Positions 1 to 12,184 of a stretch of 64,000 nt of DNA are shown piece by piece. The DNA comes from Diplonema papillatum. Taxonomy: Eukaryota > Euglenozoa > Diplonemea > Diplonemida > Diplonemidae. Within the stretch, counting starts at the first letter, position 1; each line of letters opens with the position of its first letter. The stretch covers positions 62,001-126,000 of the forward strand of contig JAPJBO010000075.1 of NCBI GenBank assembly GCA_030068145.1. The letters run 5' to 3'. The notes beneath the pieces are model-generated. The model had not been told where the DNA came from, made no database searches, and saw only the letters and a list, made by a program, of their open reading frames with translations. A program made the position numbers and the translations under genes.

Positions 1-3000
1 ACTGCTGCGTGGCTTTCCTGCTCTTTGCTACGCTGGTCCCGCAGATTTTTCAATTCGTCTTGCGCCTTCTTCGCTGATGCTTTGAAAGCCTCGAGCTGTC
101 CAAGCAACTCGTTCTGCTTCTGGAGCCTCTGCAAATCCGAGCATTGCATTTCAGACGTCGCTAGGCTCGACTTTCGGATGGCATCGTCTTTCTCCAGACG
201 CAGCCTTTCGACCTGTGTGTGGTTTAGACTTTAACTGTCGCATGCTTTTTGATTCATACTATTCAAACTGGTTGGTCGGACGCTAGGCAAGGAGCGATTT
301 GATAGACCCTCGGCGGAATTTCTTTTCCTGTAAAGCGGTTGTTCGAGATAGCTCCAAAGGCGCTGGTGGAGTTGAGCTTGGTTCTTGCTCTCCCCTTCCT
401 GGGGGAACCCTAAAAGCGAACAGCTTCGACGAGCGGAAGGCACCCAGGGCAAGCGGCAAAAAGACAGGCAGAAATGAAAGCGCGGGCAGCGCAAAACCGC
501 ATACCTCGACGCTTTTCTCACGGAGAACTTCGCCCTTTTCGCGGGCTGCCTTTGCCAGCGACTCGACTTCCATGTCTACGCGCCGTTTCTCGGTGTCCAT
601 CGTCTGGATGGTTAACAGCTTAATGCTGAGCTCGGACCGCACTGCTGACAAAGCCGTTGTTGCGGCGGAAAGGTCAGACTCGAGTCGAGCGACCTGCGTT
701 TCCCTGGTGGCAAGCTCTTCCCGCTTGGTGTCAAGCGCCTCCTTGAAGTCGGACAACTCGCGTCGTGTGGCGGAGAGCTGGCACCGCATTTCCTCGCACT
801 CGAGCTTCATCAACCCGGATTCCTGGTCGGCTGATTCCTGCATGGACAGAATGGCGTGCGAGCGTTCGAGGAGCGTCGATTCGCGCGCGGCCAGCTGCTC
901 TCGCAGGCTGAAGGCCTGGCTTTCCGCCTGGCGCACCAGAGATCTCAGGTGGTCGACCATCGACGACTGGTCGCCGGAGCGGGACTGCAGCTCGTCGAGG
1001 AGGGCTTCTTTCTGCGCGACCGCCGCCTGCAGCCCGACCAGCTCCGCCGCGAGCCGGTTGTTCTCGGCGGCCTCCTCGTCGTGCTCTCGCCCCGCCCGCT
1101 CCAGCCGCTGCTGCAGCGCGGCGGCCTCCTGCTTCGCCGCCGACAGCGCGGTTTCGACGGCGGTCAGCGCCCGCAGCGAGTCGGCCGCGTCCCTGCTTTT
1201 TTCGCGCAGCGCCGCCTTCGCAGCCCGCAGCTCGCCCTTCAGGTGCTCCCCTTCCGCCGCGGCTTGCTCCCGGAGCTTGTCCCCGGACGCGCGCTGCTCC
1301 TGCTCGGCCCTTTGCATCTCGTTCACCAGCGCCGCGTACCGCCCGTCTCGCAATCCGGCCTCTTGGACGGCGAAGTCCTTCTTCTTTGTGACCGCCAGCA
1401 GCTCGCGGGACAGCTCTTCTTCCTGCTGGAGGCGGGATCGGGAGAGGTGGTGTTCGACGCCCGAAAAGCGGAGGAGGCGGTCTGTCTGCAGCTCGTCGAC
1501 GGCGCGCCGCCACGCCTGCGTGCCGTGCGCCTTCTCGTGGCACGATCTGCGCAGGGCGTTGATCTCGGCCTGCACCTCCCGCTCCCGGCCGCACATCTTG
1601 TCGGTGAAGTCGCGGGTGACCTGGATCAAGTCCTGCTCCAGCTGCTCCCGCGCCTCCTCCGCACGCGCGAAGAGTGCCTTCGAAGAATCGAGCGCCTTCT
1701 GCAACCGCGCCGCTTCCGCTTTGCCCTTCGCCTCCGCCGTGGCCGCGGCTTCGCGTTCGATGGCCAGCGCCCGGAGGGCGTCGTGCAGCTGGGTCGCTGC
1801 GCGTGTGAGCTCTTGGTCCTTTCTGCCGTTCTCGGTCTCCAGGCGCGTCGTTTTTTCGGCGAGCTCCGCCCGCTTCCGGCTGTGCTCGCCCCGCGTCGAC
1901 TCGGAGGTCTCCTGCAGCATGTCCAGCGCCTCGCTCGACTTTTCGAGCAGCGCGTGCAGGTGCGCGATCTCCGTGTCCTTCGCCTCGCAGGCCTGCTGAA
2001 ACGACGCCAGCGCCGCGTCCTTCGAGTTCAGCTGAGCCGCAACCTCTTCAAGCTTGGCCGACAGGTCTTCAAACGACTCGTTCGAAGCTTGCAACTCGCC
2101 CTGCACCTTGTCCATCTTCTCCGTGAGGTGCACGTTGTGCTGGCGCAGGCCGTTCGTGAGGTCTTGCTCCTTCGCCACTTGTTCCCGCAGCAACCTTCCG
2201 GACCCTCGTTCTTGTTCGAGTTCGGAGAGCAGCCTCGCTCGCTTCCTCTCCTCTTCGTCCAGCTGCGCTGTTAGATTCAGGACCATCTTCGTGGTTTCGC
2301 TGCGGAGCTCTTCCGTAATCTGTGACGTGCTTCGGTAAGTTTAACATAAGCCCCTTGCGGGCGGAGGGGGAAGATTTTAGCTAAATGGGTTTAGTGTTTA
2401 GGCAGGACACTGCCTCTCATGCATGATTGATGCTGGTATCAAGTCTTCCAAGGGAGGGAGTTCTGGCGCAGAAAGGCTTCTGGGAGATACGCTGGCAAGA
2501 GTTTCATGACCCATACGTGGGGGGAATGGGTTTGCAAAGGTTACGAACGACGACAATTCTGGCAGAAAAGTAGACGACAAACCTGGTGCTCCTCATCGCC
2601 GATGCGGGCCTTCTCGTTGACTTCCTCGTGGAGCTCTCGGATCTTCTTCTCGAGCACTGTGACCTGGCGCTTCATGTTCTCGTTCTGCTGTGAGCTGGAC
2701 CCGGCCTCGATAAGCTTTGCTTGCAGTATGGCAACAGTTTCGTGGTGCTGCAACGCGTTTGCGTGCGCTTCCTTCAGTTGTTGTTCGAGGCTCGCAGTCA
2801 ACTGCTTCGAAGCTGCCATCTCCGCCTGGAGCGCCTGCGGAACAAAAGTGGCTTGTCAGAGTGGGGGAGTGAGACTCGGAAGTGCGGACGACAACTTCTA
2901 CCCAGATTTCCCTTCCGACATTCCCCTTATGAGTCTCTTGTCTTGTGCGTAATACAGAGTTTCAATGCTTTCTGGGTTGGCAAAGCCCAGGTGGTTGAGG

Positions 3001-5219
3001 AGGGAAACTTCGCAATGCCTCCTTCTCTCTTGTGCACTACCCCCTCCTGGAACGAGTCGGATTCCCCACTGGAGCCATGCATCAGAAGCTGGTGCTGAGA
3101 CTGTTAGTCACAAACTTGGCTAGCCATAGGTAAATATGCAAAATGCCCTTATTACCCGACTCCAGCCTCAATGGTCAACCGGAGACCTAAAACACCGAAC
3201 CTATAAACCACAATAAACACTAGGAACTGCCACAATACCTGCACATGCCTTTCGGCGTACCGGCGCGTGATGAGGGCGGCCTCCTCACCAGCGGTCATTA
3301 GCCGGTCGATCTCGTGCTGGAGCTCCTCGTTTTGCACTTCGACGGCGCGCAGGAGGCTGTCCTTCTGCTCGGCATCGCGAGTGGCACTCGCCTTGGCTGC
3401 CCGCAGTGCATCGTCGAGGACAGCGGCCCGGCGGTCGATTTCTTCACTTTTCAGATCTGAAAGCCGGAGCTCCTCTGCGTGCTGCTCTGCGGCCCGCTTC
3501 ATCTGCTCGTCCTTTTGGAGAAGGTGGCTGTGCAGGTGGTCTGTGAACCCCTGCAGTTGATCCTGTTGAATGTTGTTGATTTAGAGTTGTCACCCGAATA
3601 AGGGAGACTGAACGGCGCCTTCCTCCCCTTTCGGAAGTGTGGCTAATTCGTGATGCGTCGGCAGGATTTGCACTTCAGAATGGTCACGCTTACTATTACC
3701 AGGTCGTCGTCGACAACTTAATTCGTTGAGACGCCGTTTAGAGGTCAACTTGAAGCCGCCGATGTCGAGTAGACAAGTCAAGCACTCACGCATACCTTCA
3801 CCGCTAGCACTTCACCCTCCAGCCTTTGCGCCTTTTCCGTTGCTTCGCGGGCTTCTACTTCCTTGACAGCCAGCTGGCTTTGCAGCTGTTGCTGGGCTTT
3901 CGACTCGGTAACCACTGCCTGTTGTTGTCGCGTGTCCAGCGCTGGCTCCAGTCGCGCCTTCTGCCGTGCCTGTTATGTTTGTGCCAGGAACTCTTCCAGG
4001 AGGACTTTGTACATACAAGAAGCTATTCGCTGCTTCAAAATGTGGCTGTATACCAGCGGCCATCGAGTGTGTAGATCAGAAAAATAGTGCGACGTGCGCG
4101 CCTCACAGCATACCTGAAGTGTGTCAGCCAGCTGTCGAATGATGTCTTCGTTTGAAGAAGCCTGCTTTCGAGCCTAATGTTGTTGGTTTGTTGCAACACG
4201 ACGCAACGAATAACTTTCGCAAGCACGAAAAGACTAGGGGGGCCGCGCAATCTCACGAGGTCGACTACTGGTCGACCACTCGTTTTACAACGATGCTCCA
4301 CTGGCAGTCGTTGAGCACTGGTCGGCCCTTGCCTGACCAGTAGGTGTGCACGGGAGGTTTCTTTTACTTGCCAGCACGTTGCCCTTTTGATTGCGATTCC
4401 GTTCGTTTGGTAGCCACCTTACTCAGGTGGCTCAGAGAATCCGATGTTCGTGGGCACAACCTCAGGATGCGTGAACTACGGTCGCAGGTAGCAGGTGCCT
4501 GCTTTCTTAAAGAATAAAGCGGAACATGCCTCCGGCTCCGGCGCGCGGGCCAGCGTATCGAGCTGCAGCCGCAGGTCGTCGACCTGACCGAGGGCTTCGC
4601 TCCGTTGGGCTTCGAGTAGCTTTGCGCAGGCCCGGAGGCGGTCGGCCTCGAACGACCACTCGCTTTTGGCTTCGGCAACCGCGGTCTGGACGGCGTCCCG
4701 CAGCAGCTGCTGCTGCTGCTGGGCCCGCTCGATTCCGCCGTGCTCCGGCTGCCGGGGCTGCGGTGGTGGTTTGTCGGCAGGCGGGGGTTGGCCGCCGACC
4801 ATGCCGCGGAGCTGCTCGGTCATGAGGGAGAGGACTTCGTCTTTCACCGCGAGCTCTCTGCGCAGCGCTTGCACGTCGAACTCGGGCTCCGTCGTTTCGC
4901 AGGAGGCGGAGGAGGTGGAGGAGGACGACCGGTCGGCCGGCGGGCGCGGAAAGATCTGCGAAGCCGGGTGCTGCGCAATCCGCTGCGGCGGCGGCGCGCC
5001 GGGCAGGTGCCCCCACGCGGCCGCCCACGGGGCGCTCGGGGCATCCGAGCAGTCGTCGCGGGAGTACGGGGGCGGCGCCTTCGGCGGCGTCAGGGACATG
5101 CACAGGAACTGCGCGTCCCGCCGCGCCGGCGGCGACTGCGACCGCGAACCGGTCGACTGCCCGCAGGCGCTGGTGCGCGGGCTTTCTTCCGAGTTCGGAG
5201 GGCAGCCCGGAGACTTCAT
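1..5219 (-). CDS. Long coiled-coil protein, 5' seven exons, runs off the left edge
   Basis: Exons in order of transcription: 4530-5219, 4114-4161, 3796-3969, 3239-3562, 2583-2834, 505-2319 and 1-212 (open at the window edge). All complete exons are multiples of three and all junctions are phase 0, giving at least 1171 residues. The first ~130 residues are Ser/Pro-rich and disordered. From about residue 130 on, heptad-rich Glu/Lys/Leu/Gln/Ala sequence is almost continuous, and exon 505-2319 alone encodes 605 residues of coiled coil. Acceptors end in CAG; donors are GTATGC, GTATTG and GTTTGT, except the first intron, which appears to use GC (GCATGT at 4529). The start chosen is the ATG at 5219, just after a good acceptor (CTGCAG at about 5272), but a duplicated upstream copy of this region offers another start. 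No motor, SMC or kinase domain is seen; golgin-, kinetochore- or cytoskeleton-like roles are all possible. The structure is well supported, the function is not. Confidence 0.8.
2398..2440 (+). repeat. Short dispersed motif M, copy 1 (intronic)
   Basis: TTTAGGCAGGACACTGCCTC then TCATGCATGATTGATGCT. Lies in the intron 2320-2582 of the coiled-coil gene, antisense to it. Confidence 0.85.
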
Positions 5220-5581
5220 CCCGGATCTTTTGTCGTTCTCGCTTCTTCTCCCCCGACCCCCCCCCCTGCTGCAGTATAATAGTATTATGAACAGGAACAA
5301 CAAAAAGTGGCTACCACCTAAAGTACTGAAAACCTCCAAAGCCCGTTTGAAGCCAAAGATTCGTGTGCCACAGTACAGAGGCGGCGCCTTCGGCGGCGTG
5401 ACGGACATGCACAGGAAGTGCACGTTCCGCCGCGCCGGCGGCGACTGCGACCGCGAGCCGGTCGACTGCCCGCAGGCGCTGGTGCGCGGGCTTTCTTCCG
5501 AGTTCGAAGGGCAGCCCGGAGACTTCATCCCGGATATTTTGTCGTTCTCGCTTCTTCTCCCCCGACCCCCCCCTGCTGCAG
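5078..5581 (-). repeat. Direct duplication of the 5' end of the coiled-coil gene
   Basis: About 195 bp at 5078-5272 are repeated at 5380-5581 with roughly ten differences. The unit begins on the minus strand with CTGCAG, a run of G (10 in the gene copy, 8 in the upstream copy) and then the start ATG and about 50 codons. The ~107 bp between copies is open in the same frame, but it encodes hydrophobic, low-complexity residues and ends like an intron 3' end. A donor-like CT|GTACTG after the upstream copy would splice in phase to the acceptor of the downstream copy, giving an N-terminal region in tandem. Alternatively the upstream copy is an alternative first exon or is dead. Confidence 0.75.
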
Positions 5582-6411
5582 GAATCAGAGCTGCGCGGAC
5601 TTGTGGCATAGCCTGTATGATACCCTCAGCAATACCTGAGCGGTACACGGTCCGACACCCGGTGACACTTGCGTGACAAACCACGTGCATACGTGATACT
5701 CGCTGACCCCTGTTCGACCGCTGTGTTTACAGCAATACTCTGCGTGGTTATCCGCTTTCCACTTTTCATGTGTCTTCCATCTCCGTACAAGTGGGGTGTC
5801 AACTTCCAACCATTCTCAAGAATACAGGCTATGAACCTACACAAAATCCTGACCCGTGGCGCATCCGGGTTCACGACGGGCTGGCCCTCCTAACTTGGCG
5901 GGTCTGCTGGAGCTGCCGTGAGCTACAAAGTTTGGGTACGGGAAGAACGGGAAGGAAAAGAGCTCAACATTCTCTCTTATACCTCGTTACGAACGTTTCC
6001 AGGTTCTACCACACAAATCTAAGTGAGCAGAACGCGTACACCCTGCAGAAAGCACAGGCGAGAAAATATTAACAACATCAGGAGGGGACGGTGTCGTTGG
6101 GAACTTGCTCTCAGTCACGAGGTGGGGATTTTACGTGAGGATATCACCTGCCCCATTGCAATTTGGCATTGCAATTGTGCGACGATGTGCTTCAACTTCA
6201 ACCTCGACGCACTGCAACAATGTGATTGACTTGAACAACCGCGGACAATTGCCTGCGCAGAATGCCAGCTTCTGCACGGCTACCACTGTTTCAGAAACTT
6301 GACTTTAAAACAAACCCGTTCCGGCAGATGAGTACCGGGGAAACGTTTTCTGTGGCTTAACACGTCTAGCCTGGCAGGTTACAACAAATACAACGAGCAT
6401 CCGCAGCGCAA
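5582..6411. other. Intergenic gap, no gene seen
   Basis: This is the stretch between the 3' end of the GAS2-like gene and the 5' end of the coiled-coil gene. I see short open frames on both strands but none with coding character, matching splice sites or a recognisable domain. It should hold the 3' UTR/5' UTR boundary. Confidence 0.5.
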
Positions 6412-8191
6412 CTACGGCATTCTCACCGGACGTTGAGGCTTGCGCTCCTCCCGTTCGAGGTATGTGAGAAGATCCTGTGGAGGGGAGGTGGTCGCGTGGA
6501 GCTTCAATCAACCCCGGGCACAGGTCGGTCAAATTGACTCGTTGCTGGGGGGCAAATCTTGGTTGATTCCACTAGGCTGAAACACTGACTCTCATGCAGG
6601 GTTGATGCCACTACGGCGTTTGCTCGGGGAGCTTGCGAATGCTGTATTTCTACCGTGTTGTGCGGGATGGCGCAATTCTGCACACCCCCGACCATGGACG
6701 TCCGGCATTTTTTGCCTTGGATGGGTCTACAACAGGCCAGCAGAAGTCGTCACTCGTTACATGAATTGAAAGCCAGAACAAACCTTGTAGCCACCGCCGG
6801 CCCGAAATGCAAGCTTGCCGTCGACGACCTGCAGGTTGAGTGCGCGGTCGCGATACGCGTATTTACACCGTGCCTTCTTCACGAGCTTGATATCAGCGCC
6901 AGAGGCGCGCTGCCTCCACCCCCGGCGCAGCTCCGCGATCATGCTGTCTACCAGTATGCTCATCGTATCAACGGTAGGAGCTGGTGCCAAGGCTCGCTTC
7001 ATCCGTTCAACCAGTAGTGTCCGCTCACCACAGGAAGATTCGCAGACGTTCTGCTGCTGCTGCCAGCAAGACGAGCCCGACTCTGATGACCCACGATTGC
7101 CCTGCTTCACAGAAACGTTGATACGCAGCTGCTTCACCTCTTCTTCGAGCGCCACGACGGCTTCCTTCGCGTCCTTAAGCTCGCTGCCTTCTTCAACCCG
7201 GATCGCCTTCAAGCTCTCGAGCTCCTCCCTGAGCCGGTCCCTCTCGCGCTTTGCTGCGGAGCTGTTGATAAATGCGGTCAGCTCTTCGACTTTGCTCTGC
7301 AGCTCTTCGTTCTCCACCTTCAGCGCCGTGACGACGGGGTCCTTCTCCTGCAAAGCGCACTCAGCGCACTGGGCCCGCAGCGTCCTGATCTCAGCGGAAG
7401 CGTGCTGCAGCACCGTCACAAGCTCCCGGATCCGTTTCTCTTGCTCGATAGCCACCGCCGCCAAGCCGGTATCCCTCTCTCGCTTCCGCTCCTTCCTTTT
7501 GAGCGGCTTTGCTGAAGGGGCTGTGTTGACCGCGTCTATCGTACAGCCCGGTGGCGGCTCGTGCATGGCAAGTCGTGTGTCGCGGATGATTTCTTCTTCG
7601 TCTTCTTCCTCTTCTTCTCCGTCATTTTCGCGCCGCCTTCTGACGTTCTCCAGCGGTAGAACACGCTGTTGCCGAAGGAATACGCCAGACCCCGTCCCGT
7701 GGCTGGCAGTCTCGTTTAGTGTACAGTCGTAGCTGAGGCAGCGCTCGGTAGCACTGTCCGTCTGCTTCAGCTCAGCTTCGAGCTTGCGCCGCAGGAGAGC
7801 AACCTGAGGGGGCATTTGAACCTGAGGTTCAGGCACGGAGATTCGCGGGCATGCATGCGTTCTCAGTCAGAGGTTGTTTCAGGCTTTTGTTTGCTTAGTG
7901 ATCAACGACATTGAATTCACACGTACTGCTTACTGTGTTTGCCACATTTCCATTGTGTACACGGAAGCGCGTTGAGCGGTTGTCTGTACCAGCGTTTTCA
8001 AAGGATTGAAACGCTACAGTGCGGCAATCCTCCGTTCAGCAGGAAACTGGCACCAATTTCCGGCATACCTGTTGCAGCGGGCTGTGGTAGGCGTTGCTAA
8101 CCTCCCATCCATTGTCTGCGGCATCGCGGGGATCGAGCCACAAGTCGGTCTCGTAGTCATCTTCGGAAGGGCTCGCCAGGGGGCTGTCCAT
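6412..8191 (-). CDS. Coiled-coil protein with C-terminal GAS2-like domain
   Basis: Three exons: 8069-8191 (41 codons, ATG at 8191), 6784-7803 (340 codons) and 6412-6474 (20 codons plus TAG), all phase 0, total 401 residues. The N-terminus is acidic; an acidic run EEEEEDEEEI lies near residue 108. A coiled coil spans about residues 175-290. The C-terminus reads LAFRAGGGYK then, across the last intron, DLLTYLEREERKP, matching the end of the GAS2/GAR domain (VMVRVGGGW..L..YL..HDPCR). That domain binds microtubules in animals, so a cytoskeletal role is likely (inference). Only the C-terminal half of the domain is clear; the upstream part (about residues 340-372) is diverged. Exon 2 has two in-frame acceptors 24 bases apart (CCTCAG before 7827 and before 7803). 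The last donor is GTTTGT, weaker than the usual GTATGY. Confidence 0.8.
6567..6612 (+). repeat. Short dispersed motif M, copy 2 (intronic)
   Basis: Diverged copy (AAACACTGACTCTCATGCAG, GTTGATGC) in the last intron of the GAS2-like gene. Confidence 0.7.
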
Positions 8192-9476
8192 AGTGCAGCC
8201 TCCCTCGGCGCGGCACACTCACCGCCCTTCGTTGCTTGCAGGTCCTGACACTAACTCCGCCCTCTTTCTCCCCTTCCCCCTCTATACCAACGCAATCAAA
8301 TCCGCCCTGCTTTGCTTGTGACTGTTTTCGCTTTCATGATTCGAGCGGTCGGTGCTTTCGAGTTCCACCGGTATGCACACATTGGTATTGGCGGACGCAA
8401 TGTGGGTGAAGGTTCGCATGTTGATCGCCCAATCGGTTTCCAACACGTGCCAAGTCGTTGGCTTTACCCACGCCATGGAGACTACGGAGAGAACAATATG
8501 TAACTCCCCGTTTCTATTCCAGAGGTGTCTGCGACAGTGCGGGGACGCGCACCGCCGTTCTCATTCTTTGAATATTTATTGCCTCCGGGGGTTCTTGCAA
8601 CCAGCTGAGGGCCAAAGAAGGTTCTTTGGCATGAACTGTTTTCTACTGCTAGGACAACCCACCCTGTCCACCCACAAACCATACCGCAAAACCTCCCCAC
8701 TGGCCCCTGGTGAAAAGAAAAGCTCTTACCAAGCCCATAATTGGGAAGAGAAGATTCCTCGTTTCCTGTTCGTTGTCTTGCACTCATCGCCATTGACGGA
8801 CGGAGTGCCTGGAGACAGCTGTTTCAACCAAAACGGACAACACTTTGTGAAGCACACGGCAGCCGAAATGAAAAGCCAGCTAGGATGAGAGATGGCCAAT
8901 TGTCAAAAAGGAGACGAGCCCGTACCCGTGCGGGTGGGACTGCGGACGGCAAATAACTGCTCGGCTCCTTTCAAGGTGCGCCACGTCCGGCCGAAGAGAA
9001 TTCATCAAGGCCTTGTTTCTTGAGTGAAAGCTAGCCCGAATATCCGGCATTCCAGAGGCTCCGGGTCCCTCTTGCTCGTAACGCCCTTAAGCGACGGGTT
9101 TTGATATTCACACCACCTGTTTGGAGTCGTTCAGTTCTGGTCTCTTGCCCGTAATAGCCAACCGAGAGGGAACACCACGAACGAGTCTCGGGACACTTAT
9201 GGTAGGGGAATCTTTTCGGGGAGAGGGTGGTGGCCCGATAGGCATACAAAAGTCCGCCTATCGATCTGGAAGCCGGGTTAAATGGCCTGTTGCCGCCTCA
9301 GCAGTGTGGGGAACCGATCTTGTCGAACTGAGCAAACACGAGCTCGTGGGGTCCGCGCGAGAGTAAGGTAAGGTATGATGTACCGCATCGTCTGGCCCAG
9401 ACGGCATTGACCTTGAATCTGTGTCAGCCGTTCCCACCCCTCCCGGATGTTCGAGTCGCTCCACGGAGCTGGTGAC
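8192..9476. other. Intergenic gap, no gene seen
   Basis: This is the gap between the PPR gene 3' end and the GAS2-like gene start. No exon with phase-matched splice sites was found. Just upstream of the ATG at 8191 the minus strand is purine-rich (about 8255-8285), not a pyrimidine tract, so I see no clear trans-splice acceptor here. Confidence 0.5.
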
Positions 9477-11571
9477 CTACGCTTCCCGGGCTTCTGCACC
9501 AGCGACCAGCCGGTAGCTGTTGGTATACGGAACCGTCAGCAGGACTTTGTGATCCCAGCCTTTGTCCTCGCAGTACCGCCTCCTCAGCCGATCGAGTGCG
9601 CGGGCCCCTGCCACGTCGGCGACAGCCTGGTACACTGCCATGAGGGAGGCCCAGACCCACCGGTCGTCCAGAAATCCTCTGTGGGCGGCCTCTTCCCACG
9701 CTTTCTCGGCTTCGCGCATGACGTCGTCGCCGGGGCCCGTGGCGAAGGCACCGCAGGCAGCCACGAAGCGCTTGAAGTTGCGCCGCGTAAAAAGCTCGTC
9801 CTCTCTGCTCCATATCGCCCGCATCACCCGCTGCACCGAGTCGAAGTCCGGGCAGCTGCTGATCCAGACTCCGTAGTGTTCGGGACGGTCAAGTCCGGCT
9901 TCCTTCAGCCGTTCCATCATCGCGTCCGCGGCTTTCCCGTCCTTTTTTGGCACGCATGCCTTCAGCAGCGCGAAGCCGACAGCTGCATCGAGCGGCAAGT
10001 TGCACAGGACGTGCTGTGGGTGTGTGTGTCAAATGTGCATGGCTTAAAGTGGGCAACGTCTGACCACTTGATATCGGTCTTGGGTTTCCGACAGGCTACT
10101 CTTTGATCCTGTGGCTCCTCCTTCGGGGACGGATGAAGTGGAAGGCTAGCAGCTTCTTCAGCACCCGGGTCACAGTTTTGAGTCCTGTGTCGCGACTCGC
10201 TCGCACAGATAAGGCACGAATCACCTGTCGGACAGCGAAGTGCAGAGCCCGCATAGCCAAAGAAGCCCGCATGCGTTGTTGTGTTCAACCTTCTTTGGGT
10301 TTGCACGCGATTGGGAACGCGACGCGACTACTACCGGTTTTGTTTGTACGTGCCGGGGGAGGATTAGCCTGTTAGTGAGTGATAGTGAGTGAATATGATC
10401 GGTAGGCTAAACTTCTCCCAAACACGCTGCCAGCGTTCTCTTTCGTGTTTACAATTAATTGCTATTACGAAAAAAGCACCGTGGATCCATAGCAACCGCA
10501 GCCAACCCCCAAGGTAAGAGTAGCATGAGGAGTGACGACTCCAAACCTCAAAAAAGATGCCGTCGCAGGCACTGCAAATCTAAAGCAAGAGGCACACCTG
10601 GGCCTCAGTGATTGAAGGAGCCAGCGAAGCCAGAACCAGGCGTTGCGGCACTGCTTCCTGCTCGTCAGGCATACCAGACCGCACGACAAAGTACATGTAC
10701 TCGACCAAGTAATATCGGTCGTAACTTGCACTGTGGAAGGCGATCTGTTGGGGTGGGTGGTGTCGCGATTGCGTCAAGACATGTTGCGACGTTGCAGAAG
10801 AGACTTCAAACTTGGCGGTGAGACTTCTAGTTCCAGACACAAAAGGCTTCTAAGTCCCTGAGGCCAGACTTCCAACAACCAGACTTCCAGGACCTAAAGT
10901 GTGGAGATGACTACTCCTAAATTCACCAGGGCCAGACTTCTGAAGGTAGATTCCACTTCCAGGCCCAAGGGTGCTACCACTTCCAGATACGTGGCCAGAC
11001 TCCTAACACACATGATGCGCACAGTTCAAGACCAGGAACCCCCACCGGATGGCTAAGGCCGCCTTGTTCTTCGAACGAGGAAGTGCCTGAAATATACCTT
11101 GTGGAACTCATCTATGTCACGCAGGGTGTCATCTTTGAAGTGGGCACCAATGAGCTTTGTGCACGCCAAATCGGACTCCCCTGCGATCGCCGCCATCAGC
11201 AACTCCCTCCGGAGCATCCTCTGCGCCTTGGAACGCCGAGCTCTAAAAGTCGATTCACAGGCTTTCCTTTCATGCCGTGTGCGACGCGTCCGTAGTCCCA
11301 AATTCGCTTTTCTCTTGTATATCCGCGGATCCTGTATGGGGTAATTCGGTGTCTTGCGCCGCCTGTGTTTTGTAGTGGAGCTGCTTTCGGGGCTGGTCCG
11401 TGAATGCAACGTCGTTTTCGTCGGTGCAAGCTGGCAAACGCGGTGATGCGAGCTCCGGCGAGGGGGACTGTACGCGAAGATACGAAGATTGCTAGGTATG
11501 TGCGCTGATTCGAAGCAGGGGTTTTGAGCTAGGTACTTCCAGCTCGAATCCTGCTCCGGCCGCAAGCCCAT
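9477..11571 (-). CDS. Pentatricopeptide-repeat (PPR) protein
   Basis: Three phase-0 exons: 11098-11571 (ATG at 11571, 158 codons), 10598-10744 (49 codons) and 9477-10013 (178 codons plus stop), total 385 residues. Residues 1-130 are very basic (many Arg/Lys, few acidic residues), compatible with an organelle-targeting leader. From about residue 125 the protein is a series of paired helices of ~35 residues, for example FALLKACVPKKDGKAADAMM and FKRFVAACGAFATGPGDD, typical of PPR repeats. PPR proteins bind organellar RNA for stability, processing, editing or translation; which one cannot be said. Donors are GTATAT and GTGTGC; acceptors are CACAG and AACAG. The first intron carries a degenerate short repeat (see 10810-11010). 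The start Met is the first in-frame ATG; a shorter start is possible. Confidence 0.78.
10810..11010. repeat. Degenerate short tandem repeat inside PPR intron 1
   Basis: The motif GCCAGACTTCCA recurs about six to eight times with changes (GACTTCC, CCACTTCCAG, GGCCAGACTTC). It lies wholly inside the intron between exons 11098-11571 and 10598-10744. Confidence 0.6.
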
Positions 11572-11915
11572 GTGTCACGGAATGCAGAGTTTACCAATAT
11601 TCGTAGAATTTCTTTCTTGGTTCGACTGTACTTTTCCTCTTTTTTTCTTTTTTGATTTCGTTTCTTTTTTTGTTTTTTAAATCGTGAAAGAAGAGCAGAA
11701 AACGAAACAGAACCAGTGCTGGCATCAGCAGCGCGTCGTTTTGGTGTCTTCTTTCTCATCCCGAAAAGGGCTGTTTGTGGAAGCAACGCACTTGACTGCC
11801 CAACTACATTACTTGTGTGCGTAAGGGGAAAAACGGAGGAAGGCTGACGGCACGATCACACTCCCTTCTTTTCTCACTCGAAGCAGAGAGAGATCCAACA
11901 TCCGGCCTCCAGAAT

Positions 11916-12087
<172 letters not shown>

Positions 12088-12184
12088 CGGACTGATGCGC
12101 CTCTTCGGAGTGAGACAGGGAACAAGACAAGCGCCTCATTGTTTCGTGGGTGCCGGTTGATCGACTTCCCGCTTCTTACTTTTG

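Noticed and set aside
299-2274. Long plus-strand frames opposite the coiled-coil exon, and similar mirrors opposite other long exons (e.g. 16086-18407, 46163-47867)
   Set aside because: GC-rich antisense shadows; only the minus-strand frames carry domains, phase-consistent splice sites and sensible composition.
4507-5103. Alternative Ala/Arg-rich frame of the first coiled-coil exon
   Set aside because: The chosen frame contains the coiled-coil segment (VQALRRELAVKDEVLSLM) and joins the next exons in phase; the alternative does not.
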